In this document: positions 1 to 8,736 of the stretch, in pieces
How the letters are laid out: each line of letters begins with the position of its first letter
How positions within the stretch are numbered: position 1 is the first letter of the stretch
Source: JACMLD01 sp039919885
GTDB lineage: Bacteria; Bacteroidota; Bacteroidia; Chitinophagales; Chitinophagaceae
Assembly: GCA_039919885.1 (NCBI GenBank)
Contig: JBDSEV010000022.1
Span: forward strand, 76,869-140,868
Direction: 5' to 3'
DNA length: 64,000 bases
Notes under the pieces: generated by a model
What the model was told of the DNA's origin: nothing
Database searches by the model: none
What the model saw: the letters and a program-made list of their open reading frames with translations, nothing else
Position numbers and translations under genes: made by a program

Positions 1-1
1 C

Positions 2-1150
2 CTTAACAGTGCAGCAGTATCCGTCCCAGCTATTACCACCACCTGCGGAACTGCCGGCGGAGATGTATGGTATTCTTTTGTGGCGCAATCTGCCTACCCA
101 ACCATTACGCTCAGCAGTATGGGAATAAATATCAATGGCAACGCCAGGATACAAATATTTTCTGGCAGCTGCGCCAGTATGACTTCACTCGCCTGCGTAT
201 CAGCGGCCAGCTTTAATACTTCAATCAGTTACCCCGCAGGGTTAACACCGGGCAATACTTATTTCGTAAGAATTTATTCCAATACACTTGCGCCGGCAAG
301 CGTCACCGGTGGCTGGGATTTTTCCATTTGTATAACGGATCCACCGGTAAATGATAATTGTGCGAATGCAATCGCATTAACATCCGCCAGTGTGTGCAGC
401 AATATTGCCGGCACCATGGGTAGTGCTACTTATTTTGCTTCGGGTGCTGTGGCTTGTTCGGGCACCGACAGGTATGACGTTTGGTACACATTTATCGCGC
501 AAAGAACAAACCCTACCATTACTATCAGCAGTGCAGGTGCAGGGTTTAACACGCCAAGAATACAGGTGCTGTCTGGTACCTGCGGCAGTTTTATTTCTAC
601 CGGTTGCAATGGCAGTACTTATACACCCACCGGGTTAACCATTGGTGCAACTTACTATGTGAGGGTTTATTCTACCAACAACCCCATACCCAACATAAAT
701 GCAGATTTTAATATTTGTATAACGGACCCCGCATTGCCTGCGAATGATGATTGTGCAGGCGCCACGGTGATAACTTCAGCACCAGCCTGCTCCAGCACTG
801 CCGGAACCTTGTTAAATGCTACGGCCACCACCGGTGTGCCTGGTAATTGCGGCGACGCCAATTCACCAGATGTATGGTATAGCTTTGTGGCCAACACGCC
901 TTTTCCTTCCATTACGCTCGGAAGTTTGGGCGCACAGTTTGCTGCTGCCGGGCCAAGGGTTCAAATTTTGTCTGGCACTTGCGGAAGCTTCACCTCCCTG
1001 GCATGTACAAACACTACTTCTTTCAACACATTTCTGCCAAGCGGACGAACAGGTCTTACTATCGGTAACACGTATTATATCCGTGTTTACACCAATACAG
1101 CTATAATGAGCGGTGCCAACTGGAATTTTAATATTTGTGTGACCGAACCC
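2..1150 (+). repeat. Three tandem ~130-residue coding repeats
   Basis: Units run at about 2-340 (incomplete), 341-730 and 731-1150. Each starts with a NDNC/NDDC motif, has DVWYSFVA or DVWYTFIA in the first half and closes with an (F)NICITDP-like motif. The two downstream paralogues lack these units, so the array is specific to the first gene. The fold resembles pre-peptidase C-terminal-like beta sandwiches found in Bacteroidota exported proteins, but that assignment is by eye. More units may lie upstream of the window. Confidence 0.7.
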
Positions 1151-3322
1151 GCTGCACCCGCTATAGATTATGGGAGGAGTTATGTAAATATAACCAAGGG
1201 ATCAAACGGTGGTACCATTGAACCAGGAGATGAGCTGGAGATGCGGGCAACCATGTCCGTGAGATCCAACTCGGCTTATGGCGTATCCTTTACGGGTGCT
1301 ATTCCGGCCAATACAACTTATGTACCCGGCACGCTCCGGATACTCACCAACGAAGGAAAAATTTATAAACAATGGACGGACGCCGCAGACGGCGATCCCG
1401 CTACCATATCAGGTTCAGCAATTACTGTGAACCTTGGATCTTCGGCCGATCAATTACTCGGTGGTGTTATGAAGAGTAGTGACAGACCTGTGGCAGGTAG
1501 TACCTGTCTTAATATTGTCTCCTTCCGTGTAATTGTTAATGCCATTGCTTTTGGCACCCCGTTAAGCGTTGGTGGCGGAAATATTTCCTACTATAATCCA
1601 TCCAGTGCTACCGGTCCCATTAATATTACTTTCCCGGATGTTACGGCCATCGTTTATAAAAACTATGGCATCTGCACCAATACCATCGGCAGTAACGGTA
1701 TATTGTCTGAATATGGTGGCACATTTGGATCAGGTACACAGAAGGACCGCGATTCATCACTGAACATACCAACCAATTATCAATACAAAGTGTTTACCTC
1801 TGGTGCCCCGGGCGATTACTTCTATGGAATGTCTAATAACACCAGCACAGGTACAGGGCCAGCCAACTATTCCATCGACCCTAACGATCCCGTAGCAGCG
1901 CATCGTGTGTTTGCGGTGTGGGATATCATTGGCGACCATACAGGTGCAGCGAACCCCCTGGCAGGAAATTTACCGACAGATGTAAACAATGGTTTCAGTG
2001 GTGGTTACATGGCGGTTATCAATGCATCTTACCGGACCGATACTGCTTTCCTTGATACGGTAAGAAATTTGTGTCCCAATACTTCTTACGAGTATTCCGC
2101 ATGGTTCAGGAATATTTGCCGGAGGTGTGGCGTAGACTCAGTGGGCACACAGGCTTTAAATCCTGGTTACCTGCCAACCGGCCCGGGCGATTCATCGGGT
2201 GTACATCCCAACCTTACTTTTAATATTAACGGCTTTGATTATTATACAACCGGAGACATGGGTTATACGGGCCAATGGGTAAAAAAAGGATTTACCTATC
2301 GCACCGGCCCATCAGAAACCCAGATGATCATTAATATACGCAATAACGCACCCGGTGGTGGCGGTAACGACTGGGCAATTGATGACATCGGCGTGGCATC
2401 GTGCACACCTATACTGGAAGTTAACCCGGCAGATCCCTTACTAAAAGTATGCTACGCGGATGGCGCATCTATTTCAGCCAAAGTGAAAAGCTATTTCGAT
2501 AACTATACTTACTATATATGGGAAAAAAGTACGGATGGTGGGGTTAGTTTTACCTCCACAGCCTACACCAGCGCCGGCACCATAGCACCGGTATTCAACG
2601 GATCTGAATATGAATACACGGCCACCGGCCCGTCGTTCATCGGTGATTCTACCACCCACAACAATGTTTTCAGGCTGCGGGTAGCCAGCTCAGCAGGCAA
2701 CCTGGCTGATCCCTCCTGCTCTTTCATTGCAGCCAGAACAGTAAAGGTGTATGTTAATAATTGTATGTGGTTGTTGAAAACAGATTTCGTGAATACGACG
2801 GGATCAATCCATAATAACCTTTCCGAAATTCAATGGACCACGGTAAACGGAAATGGCAAAGAATATTATGAGGTAGAAAAAAGCACAGATGGCAGCTCCT
2901 TTACCAAAATTGGCAAAGTAAATTCCCATGTGCTTACCGGCAACAGCGTGTATCATTTTACTGACCCAACTGCTATTGCCGGCATGCAGTATTACCGCAT
3001 TAAATTAGTAGAAGAAAATGGTTTTAAGTATAGCAAAACAATTTTGCTGAATACGGGCAAGGCCAATTTTTCCGTACAAAACCTGGTGAACCCATTTGCA
3101 AATACCATCTCCTGCAACGTTGTATTACCGGCAGACGGAGATGTACGCACCACCATTTTTGATATGTATGGAAGGGCGGTAAAAACATACCGGCAGTCTA
3201 CGATAGCTGGTGTTAGCCCGCTTCAGATCCGTGACCTTGGGTCGCTGAGCGCAGGTACCTACTTTTTAAAAATAGAATGGCAAAATGAAAGCATTATCAA
3301 AAAGGTGATTAAATCTAAGTAA
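2..3322 (+). CDS. Large exported multidomain protein with type IX sorting domain (5' end outside window)
   Basis: The reading frame is open from the first in-frame codon of the window, so the true start and signal peptide lie upstream. Three repeats of about 130 residues (to about position 1150) share the pattern NDNC...DVWYSFVA...ITLSS...RIQILSG.C...GLT.G.TYYVRVYS...FNICITDP. A core follows at about 1160-2400 that is shared with the next two genes; it contains NICRRCGVDS and APGGGGNDWAIDDI. Then come an Ig-like segment, an FN3-like segment (YYEVEKSTDGSSF...YYRIKLVEENG) and a C-terminal domain ending GTYFLKIEW...KKVIKSK, typical of type A type IX secretion sorting signals. It is probably a surface or released protein; adhesion or glycan binding is inference only. 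Its close paralogues follow at 3494 and 6048. Confidence 0.85.
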   Translation, partial: LNSAAVSVPAITTTCGTAGGDVWYSFVAQSAYPTITLSSMGININGNARIQIFSGSCASMTSLACVSAASFNTSISYPAGLTPGNTYFVRIYSNTLAPASVTGGWDFSICITDPPVNDNCANAIALTSASVCSNIAGTMGSATYFASGAVACSGTDRYDVWYTFIAQRTNPTITISSAGAGFNTPRIQVLSGTCGSFISTGCNGSTYTPTGLTIGATYYVRVYSTNNPIPNINADFNICITDPALPANDDCAGATVITSAPACSSTAGTLLNATATTGVPGNCGDANSPDVWYSFVANTPFPSITLGSLGAQFAAAGPRVQILSGTCGSFTSLACTNTTSFNTFLPSGRTGLTIGNTYYIRVYTNTAIMSGANWNFNICVTEPAAPAIDYGRSYVNITKGSNGGTIEPGDELEMRATMSVRSNSAYGVSFTGAIPANTTYVPGTLRILTNEGKIYKQWTDAADGDPATISGSAITVNLGSSADQLLGGVMKSSDRPVAGSTCLNIVSFRVIVNAIAFGTPLSVGGGNISYYNPSSATGPINITFPDVTAIVYKNYGICTNTIGSNGILSEYGGTFGSGTQKDRDSSLNIPTNYQYKVFTSGAPGDYFYGMSNNTSTGTGPANYSIDPNDPVAAHRVFAVWDIIGDHTGAANPLAGNLPTDVNNGFSGGYMAVINASYRTDTAFLDTVRNLCPNTSYEYSAWFRNICRRCGVDSVGTQALNPGYLPTGPGDSSGVHPNLTFNINGFDYYTTGDMGYTGQWVKKGFTYRTGPSETQMIINIRNNAPGGGGNDWAIDDIGVASCTPILEVNPADPLLKVCYADGASISAKVKSYFDNYTYYIWEKSTDGGVSFTSTAYTSAGTIAPVFNGSEYEYTATGPSFIGDSTTHNNVFRLRVASSAGNLADPSCSFIAARTVKVYVNNCMWLLKTDFVNTTGSIHNNLSEIQWTTVNGNGKEYYEVEKSTDGSSFTKIGKVNSHVLTGNSVYHFTDPTAIAGMQYYRIKLVEENGFKYSKTILLNTGKANFSVQNLVNPFANTISCNVVLPADGDVRTTIFDMYGRAVKTYRQSTIAGVSPLQIRDLGSLSAGTYFLKIEWQNESIIKKVIKSK

Positions 3323-3493
3323 GTCATTCAGTTACTGCGTTCTAAATGCTTTTAATAGAACCGTATACTAAAAACCACTTATCACCGTTTTTACTAGTCA
3401 ACCAGTAATGCTGCGAGACAGGGTATTTATTGTTAATCATTGTTTTGATCCGCCGCAATCTTAAAACGAATTGCGGCCGGCAAAATCCATTCT

Positions 3494-5827
3494 ATGAAAA
3501 ATATTGTAACCCTTACCGGGAAACTATACAGCTGCGCAGCAGTGTTTATGCTCCTTTTTTTAAGCCAGCAATATGGCCACGCACAAGCGTCCGCCAAAAT
3601 AAAATTCAGCAACAGTTATGTAAATATTACCCGTAATACCCTCGGTGGTACGGTTGAATCCGGTGATATCCTGGAAATCCGCACTACATTATATGTGAAC
3701 AGCACGTACAACACAACGGGAATGATCTACTACCTCCGCTATGTCGATAACCTGCCGTCCAATACCGCCATATCAGCCGCAAGCACCCTCAACCTCATTA
3801 CCAATGAAGGTGTTGCCCTTAAAACATATACGCAAGCACCCGATGCGGATGCCGGAACGTACCTTGCTACGCCATCTGTTGGGGAATTCCAGGTTAAAGT
3901 TAATATGGGTGGTTTCCCTTTTAGCGCGGATCCATCTGCGCCGGCAGACAACTCACCAACCGATGTAACGGGTTCGGGAAATCTGAGGGGCAACGTAAAC
4001 AAGCCAAAATTTGGTGGCGGCACCCTGGTGTCCACGGCGTTCCGTGTGCAGGTAACCGGTAGTACCGGCGATATCATCACACTTGGCAGCGGGCATTTAC
4101 TATTTAAGAAAACAAACGTGCCAGGCGACCCCGATACTTCCATCAACACCATTCCTTATCAAATTTTAATTTCCGCCAACGAAAGCCTCTGCTCCAATAC
4201 GGTAGGAACCAATTTTGCCGATGAGTTTGCCGGGAGTTTTGGCAGTGGCAATTCCCTGAACAGATCAACAGGACCCAGTTTTGCTTTGCCTGGTTATACT
4301 TACATTCCAAATGTGAGCCTGTACCCAAGTGTGGGCATAAACGATGGTTATTATGCAGTAGTAAATAATTCCAGTCCAAAATCGGCCACGGATCCAAATG
4401 CGCGACGCCAACCTAATTGCGCACTACCAGCAGGTCCTATTGCACCCAATGACTCGTGTGCAGGAAGAATGTTTGGCGGTTTTTGGTTCATCAGTGGCGA
4501 CCATACAGGAACCATGGATGCTATTGGTAACCCACCACCAGGGCCAGGCGCCACCGGTGGCTATATGCTGGCTGTAAATGCTGACATTGCTACCACGGAA
4601 GCCTATAAGCAAACCATCTCTGGCCTGTGCCCCGATACCTACTATGAGTTTTCAGCGTGGGTTAAAAATATCTGCCCGCTCTGTGGTCTTGATTCATCGG
4701 GTAGCCAGACCTACAAACCCGGTGTATTACCCAATCTTACTTTTGTGGTTGACGGTGTTGACCGCTATTCATCCGGTGAAATTGACACGCTTGGCTGGTT
4801 GAAAAAAGGCTTCCTTTTTAGGACCAATAGTGGCCAGACATCCATCGTAATTTCTATACGCGACAATGCACCCGGTGGTGGTGGAAACGACTGGGTACTG
4901 GATGATATTACACTGGCTACCTGCAGCCCAAACCTGGCCATGTTGCCATCGCCCATAGCACCAGTTTGTTATGGTAACACGGTTGATATCTCCTGCGATG
5001 TAACCAGCTATTTTTCAAATTATACGCATTGGGAATATGAAAAAAGTACGGATTCAGGCGTTACCTGGGTCACAACAGGCGTTAGTGGGGTGGGTGTACC
5101 GGTCCTTACGGCCGGACAATACCAGTACAATGCAGCATACCCAACATTTGTTGGAGACAGCAGCGTACACAAGAATGTATACCGCATCAGGATTGCCTCT
5201 TCTGCGGCAAACCTGGCAGATCCTAACTGTTCTTTCCTTGCTACCACTACCATTGTAATAAAGGTTAACAATTGCCAATGGGTATTGAAGACAGATATTA
5301 CAGCTATTTCCGGACAACTCAAAGACAATGCCGCTACCGTTCGCTGGTCAATAGCAGACGAAGCGCCGGGTGTTGAATATGCGGTGGAAAAAAGCACCGA
5401 TAAAATTAATTACAAACCTGTTGAAAAAGTGGCCGCAAAAATGCAACAGGCGGCAAACTATGTGTATAACGATCCCGAAATATTAACGGCTCCTGCGTAT
5501 TATCGTATTAAAATAATTGACAAGGATAAATTTAAATTTAGCAAAACAATCCTGCTGAGTCCTTCGGGATTGTCATTGGGAATAAAATCGATCACCAACC
5601 CGTTTGTACAAACCCTCGCTTTTGATGTGCTGGCACCTTCAGCGGGCATGGCCGGCGTACTGGTGATTGATAACTACGGTAAAACAATATACCAGCGGAA
5701 GGAGCTGGTCAGCACAGGAATTAATCCTGTAAAAATTTATCTGCCCGCACTCAGCAATGGCATTTATACTTTGCGTATAGAATTCAATAATACCGTTATT
5801 AATAAAAGGGTCATTAAAGCAAACTAA
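3494..5827 (+). CDS. Exported protein with type IX sorting domain, paralogue 2 of 3
   Basis: 777 residues. A signal peptide of about 30 residues ends near GHAQA, which supports the ATG at 3494. The mature protein begins at once with the core that gene 1 carries after its repeats: NSYVNITRNTLGGTVESGD, a middle section with NICPLCGLDS, PNLTFVVDGVDRYSSGE, then APGGGGNDWVLDDITLATC. After this come an Ig-like region, an FN3-like region (EYAVEKSTD...YYRIKIIDKD) and a type A sorting domain ending INKRVIKAN. Its middle region differs from the siblings by an insert with extra cysteines (QPNCALPAG...NDSCAGRM). Predicted route: Sec into the periplasm, then through the type IX system, whose core genes lie at 33871-38764. 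Biological role unknown. Confidence 0.88.
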   Translation: MKNIVTLTGKLYSCAAVFMLLFLSQQYGHAQASAKIKFSNSYVNITRNTLGGTVESGDILEIRTTLYVNSTYNTTGMIYYLRYVDNLPSNTAISAASTLNLITNEGVALKTYTQAPDADAGTYLATPSVGEFQVKVNMGGFPFSADPSAPADNSPTDVTGSGNLRGNVNKPKFGGGTLVSTAFRVQVTGSTGDIITLGSGHLLFKKTNVPGDPDTSINTIPYQILISANESLCSNTVGTNFADEFAGSFGSGNSLNRSTGPSFALPGYTYIPNVSLYPSVGINDGYYAVVNNSSPKSATDPNARRQPNCALPAGPIAPNDSCAGRMFGGFWFISGDHTGTMDAIGNPPPGPGATGGYMLAVNADIATTEAYKQTISGLCPDTYYEFSAWVKNICPLCGLDSSGSQTYKPGVLPNLTFVVDGVDRYSSGEIDTLGWLKKGFLFRTNSGQTSIVISIRDNAPGGGGNDWVLDDITLATCSPNLAMLPSPIAPVCYGNTVDISCDVTSYFSNYTHWEYEKSTDSGVTWVTTGVSGVGVPVLTAGQYQYNAAYPTFVGDSSVHKNVYRIRIASSAANLADPNCSFLATTTIVIKVNNCQWVLKTDITAISGQLKDNAATVRWSIADEAPGVEYAVEKSTDKINYKPVEKVAAKMQQAANYVYNDPEILTAPAYYRIKIIDKDKFKFSKTILLSPSGLSLGIKSITNPFVQTLAFDVLAPSAGMAGVLVIDNYGKTIYQRKELVSTGINPVKIYLPALSNGIYTLRIEFNNTVINKRVIKAN

Positions 5828-5955
5828 CAGTTGGCGGGCAAATACCTAACGGGCGTGCAAAAAACGCTTTATTCTTGCCTGAAAAACCTATTATCTTATG
5901 ATTACCAGCCTACTAGAAAACAAAAAAATACTGTCACCGGCATTGGTTTCACGTA

Positions 5956-5998
5956 GTACTAGTACGATTGCGATTAAGGCCCGCAACGACTACTTTTG
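5956..5998 (+). promoter_or_regulatory. Bacteroidota-type promoter with upstream palindrome
   Basis: TACTTTTG at 5991-5998 matches the -7 box TAnnTTTG, and TTG at 5968-5970 lies 20 bp upstream as the -33 element. The 10-bp palindrome GTACTAGTAC at 5956-5965 sits directly upstream and could be an operator. Transcription would start near 6004 and give a leader of about 44 nt before the ATG at 6048. Paralogue 3 therefore probably has its own promoter. Confidence 0.6.
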
Positions 5999-6047
5999 AA
6001 CAGACGGATCAACAGGTAATTGTTGCCTGAAAACCAAATCTGTATCT

Positions 6048-8318
6048 ATGAAAATACCTTTACCTAAACCTCTCCTAAGCAGCCTCCTTATTGTACCGGC
6101 CGCAGTGTGCATATCATTCGCTGCCACTGCACAAACCGTAGACTATGGAAAAAGCTATATCAATACAACCAAGGGGACTGCCGGCGGCACCATGGAACCA
6201 GGCGACACCCTACAGATAAAATCAACTTTTGTAGTAAAGTCCGGCACGCTGGACAGTTGTGGTTTTTTTGATAACATACCGGCAGGAACGGTTTACATAC
6301 CGGGAAGTCTGGCAGTATTAACCAATGAAGGAAAAGTATATAAGGCATTTACAGATGCCGCAGGAGACGATGCCGGCTGGATAGCGGGTACAGCAATCAG
6401 AATTAATCTTGGCTTTAATAGCCTGGGCGGTAAACAGGCAAGCGCCTTGCGGAGAGGCCAGATAAAAAATACGGATAAGCCTTCTTTTTACAACGGCACC
6501 TGTATTATGGTTGCTTCCTATAAAATAAAAATAAACACCGCTTTGGGCGGTCAGATCAACGTAGGCGGCGGGTATGTAACCTATAAAAGTGGTTCCAGCG
6601 CAATTACAACCAGTTCCTTCCCGGTAGACAATGTTGCTATTTTTACCAACTATGGTCTTTGTTCTAATTCTGTGGGCGCAAATGCGCTGGGTACGGAATT
6701 TAACGGCACTTTCGGGGGAGGAAAAAATAAAAACAGGGGTACTTCTGCAAATGTACCGCCCAGTTATACCTATTCCCCTTTTACTGCAAACAATCCAAAT
6801 GATTATTACTACGGCATTTCAAACAATACCAGTACGGCGGGCGCAGGCTACAGCATTCTTAACTCATGGCCAAAACCGGATCCTTCTGCTACTTCGCACC
6901 GGGTGTTTACCGTATGGGATATCATAGGCGATCATACCGGCGCCGTAAATCCTATTCTGGGCAACCCTCCTGCAGATACCGTAAACAAAAACAATGGCGG
7001 TTATATGCTGGTCATCAATGCCAGCTACCGTATAGACTCTGCATTTAACCAGACCATCACTGGTCTTTGCCCCAATACTTATTATGAATTTTCCCTCTGG
7101 ATAAGAAACATCTGTTCAAAATGCGGTTGTGATTCCAATGGCAGGGGTGCTACCGGCGGCGTAGGATACATACCCACTGCACCCGGTGACTCATCAGGCG
7201 TAAAACCAAACCTTACGCTGGCCATCAATGGCGTCGATTATTACACCACAGGAGACATTGCATACAATGGTCAATGGATAAAAAAAGGCTTTACTTATTT
7301 AACGGGACCGATGCAGACTTCGCTAACCGCAATGGTGCGCAACAACGCGCCCGGTGGTGGCGGCAACGACTGGGCCATTGACGACATCGCGCTGGCCACC
7401 TGTATGCCTAACCTCAACCTGGATCCATCACCAAATCTTACTGTCTGCGTGGGCAACCAGGTAGATATGTCCAGCGTGATCAGTTGCTATTTTTCTAACT
7501 ATATCTATTGGCGCTGGGAAAAAAGTGTTGACAATGGTGTCACCTGGACCAATACAGGTATTTCAGGAACCGGCACACCCGTTTATAATGCAGGACAATG
7601 GCAGTATACTGCTACGTATCCATCGTTCCTGGCAGACATTTCTTTAAACAATGCAAGGTTCAGGATTACAGTGGCCTCCACGCCACTCAATTTAGATGAT
7701 GCAGGCTGTTCTTTTAGCGCCGCTACGGTGATACAGGTGCTCACCAGTACTTGTATGGCGCTGCCCGGTAAACAGCTGGCTTCCTTTAAAGGTAAAGCTG
7801 TCAATGATTTTGCCACCCTCGACTGGACCGCTATAAATGAAACTTCCGGGATGTTTTTTGAAATTGAAAAAAGCACGGACGCAATGCATTTTCAAAAAGT
7901 GGGGACCGTAAATGCCGTTGCCGGAAACGGAGACACGCATCGCTATACATTAACGGATATGGAAGTATTGACCGGCGTGACCTACTATCGTTTGAAAATG
8001 GTTACAGCAACAGGTTTTGTCTACAGCCAGGTAGTTAATTTGTACGGAGGTAGTATCAGTTTCGAACTAAGATCGCTCCTTAATCCATTCGATAATTACC
8101 TTTCGTTTGATGCTATAACATCAGCCGATAAAAAAGTAACCGTTTTATTATTTGACAGTTTTGGCCGGGTGGTAAAACAGAAAAAAGAAATCTTGCATGC
8201 GGGTTTTAATAAAATCATCATGACGGATTGCAGCAGCCTGAGCGATGGTACCTATTTTTTACAGGTACAGGCAGCAGAACAGGTAATTAATAAAAGAGTA
8301 ATCAAAATAAAAAGATAA
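6048..8318 (+). CDS. Exported protein with type IX sorting domain, paralogue 3 of 3
   Basis: 756 residues. The signal peptide ends near FAATAQ, supporting the ATG at 6048. The domain order equals that of paralogue 2: core beginning VDYGKSYINTTKGTAGGTMEPGD, WDIIGDHTGA, NICSKCGCDS, PNLTLAINGVDYYTTGD, APGGGGNDWAIDDIALATC, an Ig-like segment (YWRWEKSVDNGVTW), an FN3-like segment (FFEIEKSTDAMHF...YYRLKMV) and a type A sorting domain ending INKRVIKIKR. It is closer to gene 1 than to gene 2 in the WDIIGDHTGA and GDSSGVKPNL stretches. It has its own promoter upstream and a terminator hairpin behind it. Function unknown; a secreted or surface-attached adhesin-like role is inference from architecture. 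Confidence 0.88.
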   Translation: MKIPLPKPLLSSLLIVPAAVCISFAATAQTVDYGKSYINTTKGTAGGTMEPGDTLQIKSTFVVKSGTLDSCGFFDNIPAGTVYIPGSLAVLTNEGKVYKAFTDAAGDDAGWIAGTAIRINLGFNSLGGKQASALRRGQIKNTDKPSFYNGTCIMVASYKIKINTALGGQINVGGGYVTYKSGSSAITTSSFPVDNVAIFTNYGLCSNSVGANALGTEFNGTFGGGKNKNRGTSANVPPSYTYSPFTANNPNDYYYGISNNTSTAGAGYSILNSWPKPDPSATSHRVFTVWDIIGDHTGAVNPILGNPPADTVNKNNGGYMLVINASYRIDSAFNQTITGLCPNTYYEFSLWIRNICSKCGCDSNGRGATGGVGYIPTAPGDSSGVKPNLTLAINGVDYYTTGDIAYNGQWIKKGFTYLTGPMQTSLTAMVRNNAPGGGGNDWAIDDIALATCMPNLNLDPSPNLTVCVGNQVDMSSVISCYFSNYIYWRWEKSVDNGVTWTNTGISGTGTPVYNAGQWQYTATYPSFLADISLNNARFRITVASTPLNLDDAGCSFSAATVIQVLTSTCMALPGKQLASFKGKAVNDFATLDWTAINETSGMFFEIEKSTDAMHFQKVGTVNAVAGNGDTHRYTLTDMEVLTGVTYYRLKMVTATGFVYSQVVNLYGGSISFELRSLLNPFDNYLSFDAITSADKKVTVLLFDSFGRVVKQKKEILHAGFNKIIMTDCSSLSDGTYFLQVQAAEQVINKRVIKIKR

Positions 8319-8462
8319 CGTCGCTTACTCTCATGTCAATGGTAAAGACCATGAGTTGTTGATCCGTACCCCGTATCTTGTTAGGTAATGGATGACTGTT
8401 GCAGCAGCTTCGCAGTTGGCAGCTTCAGCATCGATTATTAAATTTTCAACTTGCGGTTGTAC

Positions 8463-8496
8463 AAAACCCCGCCTGTAGAGGTGGGGTTTTATATAT
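8463..8496 (+). terminator. Rho-independent terminator after the exported-protein cluster
   Basis: An 11-bp stem with one G-T pair (8463-8473 with 8480-8490, core CCCCGCC/GGTGGGG) has a six-base loop, TGTAGA, and is followed by the AT-rich run ATATATTTTA. A-tract and T-tract flank the stem, so it can also act on the other strand. Confidence 0.75.
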
Positions 8497-8542
8497 TTTA
8501 CCGTGGCAGTACACAACTGGTGGAATGGCGCCTGCATAACCA

Positions 8543-8573
8543 CAAAAAAATCCCGGCTAATGGTTAACCGGGA
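8543..8573 (-). terminator. Terminator for the lipoprotein gene at 8737
   Basis: TCCCGG (8551-8556) pairs with CCGGGA (8568-8573). On the minus strand the hairpin is followed by seven T residues (8544-8550). It lies where transcripts from the minus-strand lipoprotein gene would end. Confidence 0.65.
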
Positions 8574-8640
8574 GGGAATTGGAGTATTATGCGAACCCTG
8601 TTTCAGGAATCTATAAAACGTTTTATTCCGGAATTTGTGG

Positions 8641-8707
8641 AAGACCACCAGGTTAAACAGGCCTTCATTGGCTAACCTGCAACGCACTCCGGCTGGTGGT
8701 CTTTTTC
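8641..8707 (+). ncRNA. Structured hairpin with T-tract; terminator or 3' end of an unannotated RNA
   Basis: AAGACCACCAG (8641-8651) is perfectly complementary to CTGGTGGTCTT (8693-8703) and is followed by further T residues. Inside it CAGGTTA (8649-8655) pairs with TAACCTG (8673-8679), with a small GCC/GGC stem in the loop. The two stems share the bases CAG, so they are partly alternative. The T-tract fits termination on the plus strand, yet the plus-strand gene already has a terminator at 8463-8496 and no plus-strand ORF lies between. The rest of the 8319-8736 gap shows no gene. Confidence 0.35.
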
Positions 8708-8736
8708 AAAAAATAAGTTGTTAGAAACGCCCCTGC

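Noticed and set aside
3430..3636. Plus-strand frame of 68 codons at the start of paralogue 2
   Set aside because: Overlaps the signal peptide region of the real gene in another frame; composition is not protein-like.
8331..8687. Minus-strand open frame of 118 codons in the gap before the lipoprotein gene
   Set aside because: It runs through three hairpins including both terminators, has no recognisable domain and no start context.
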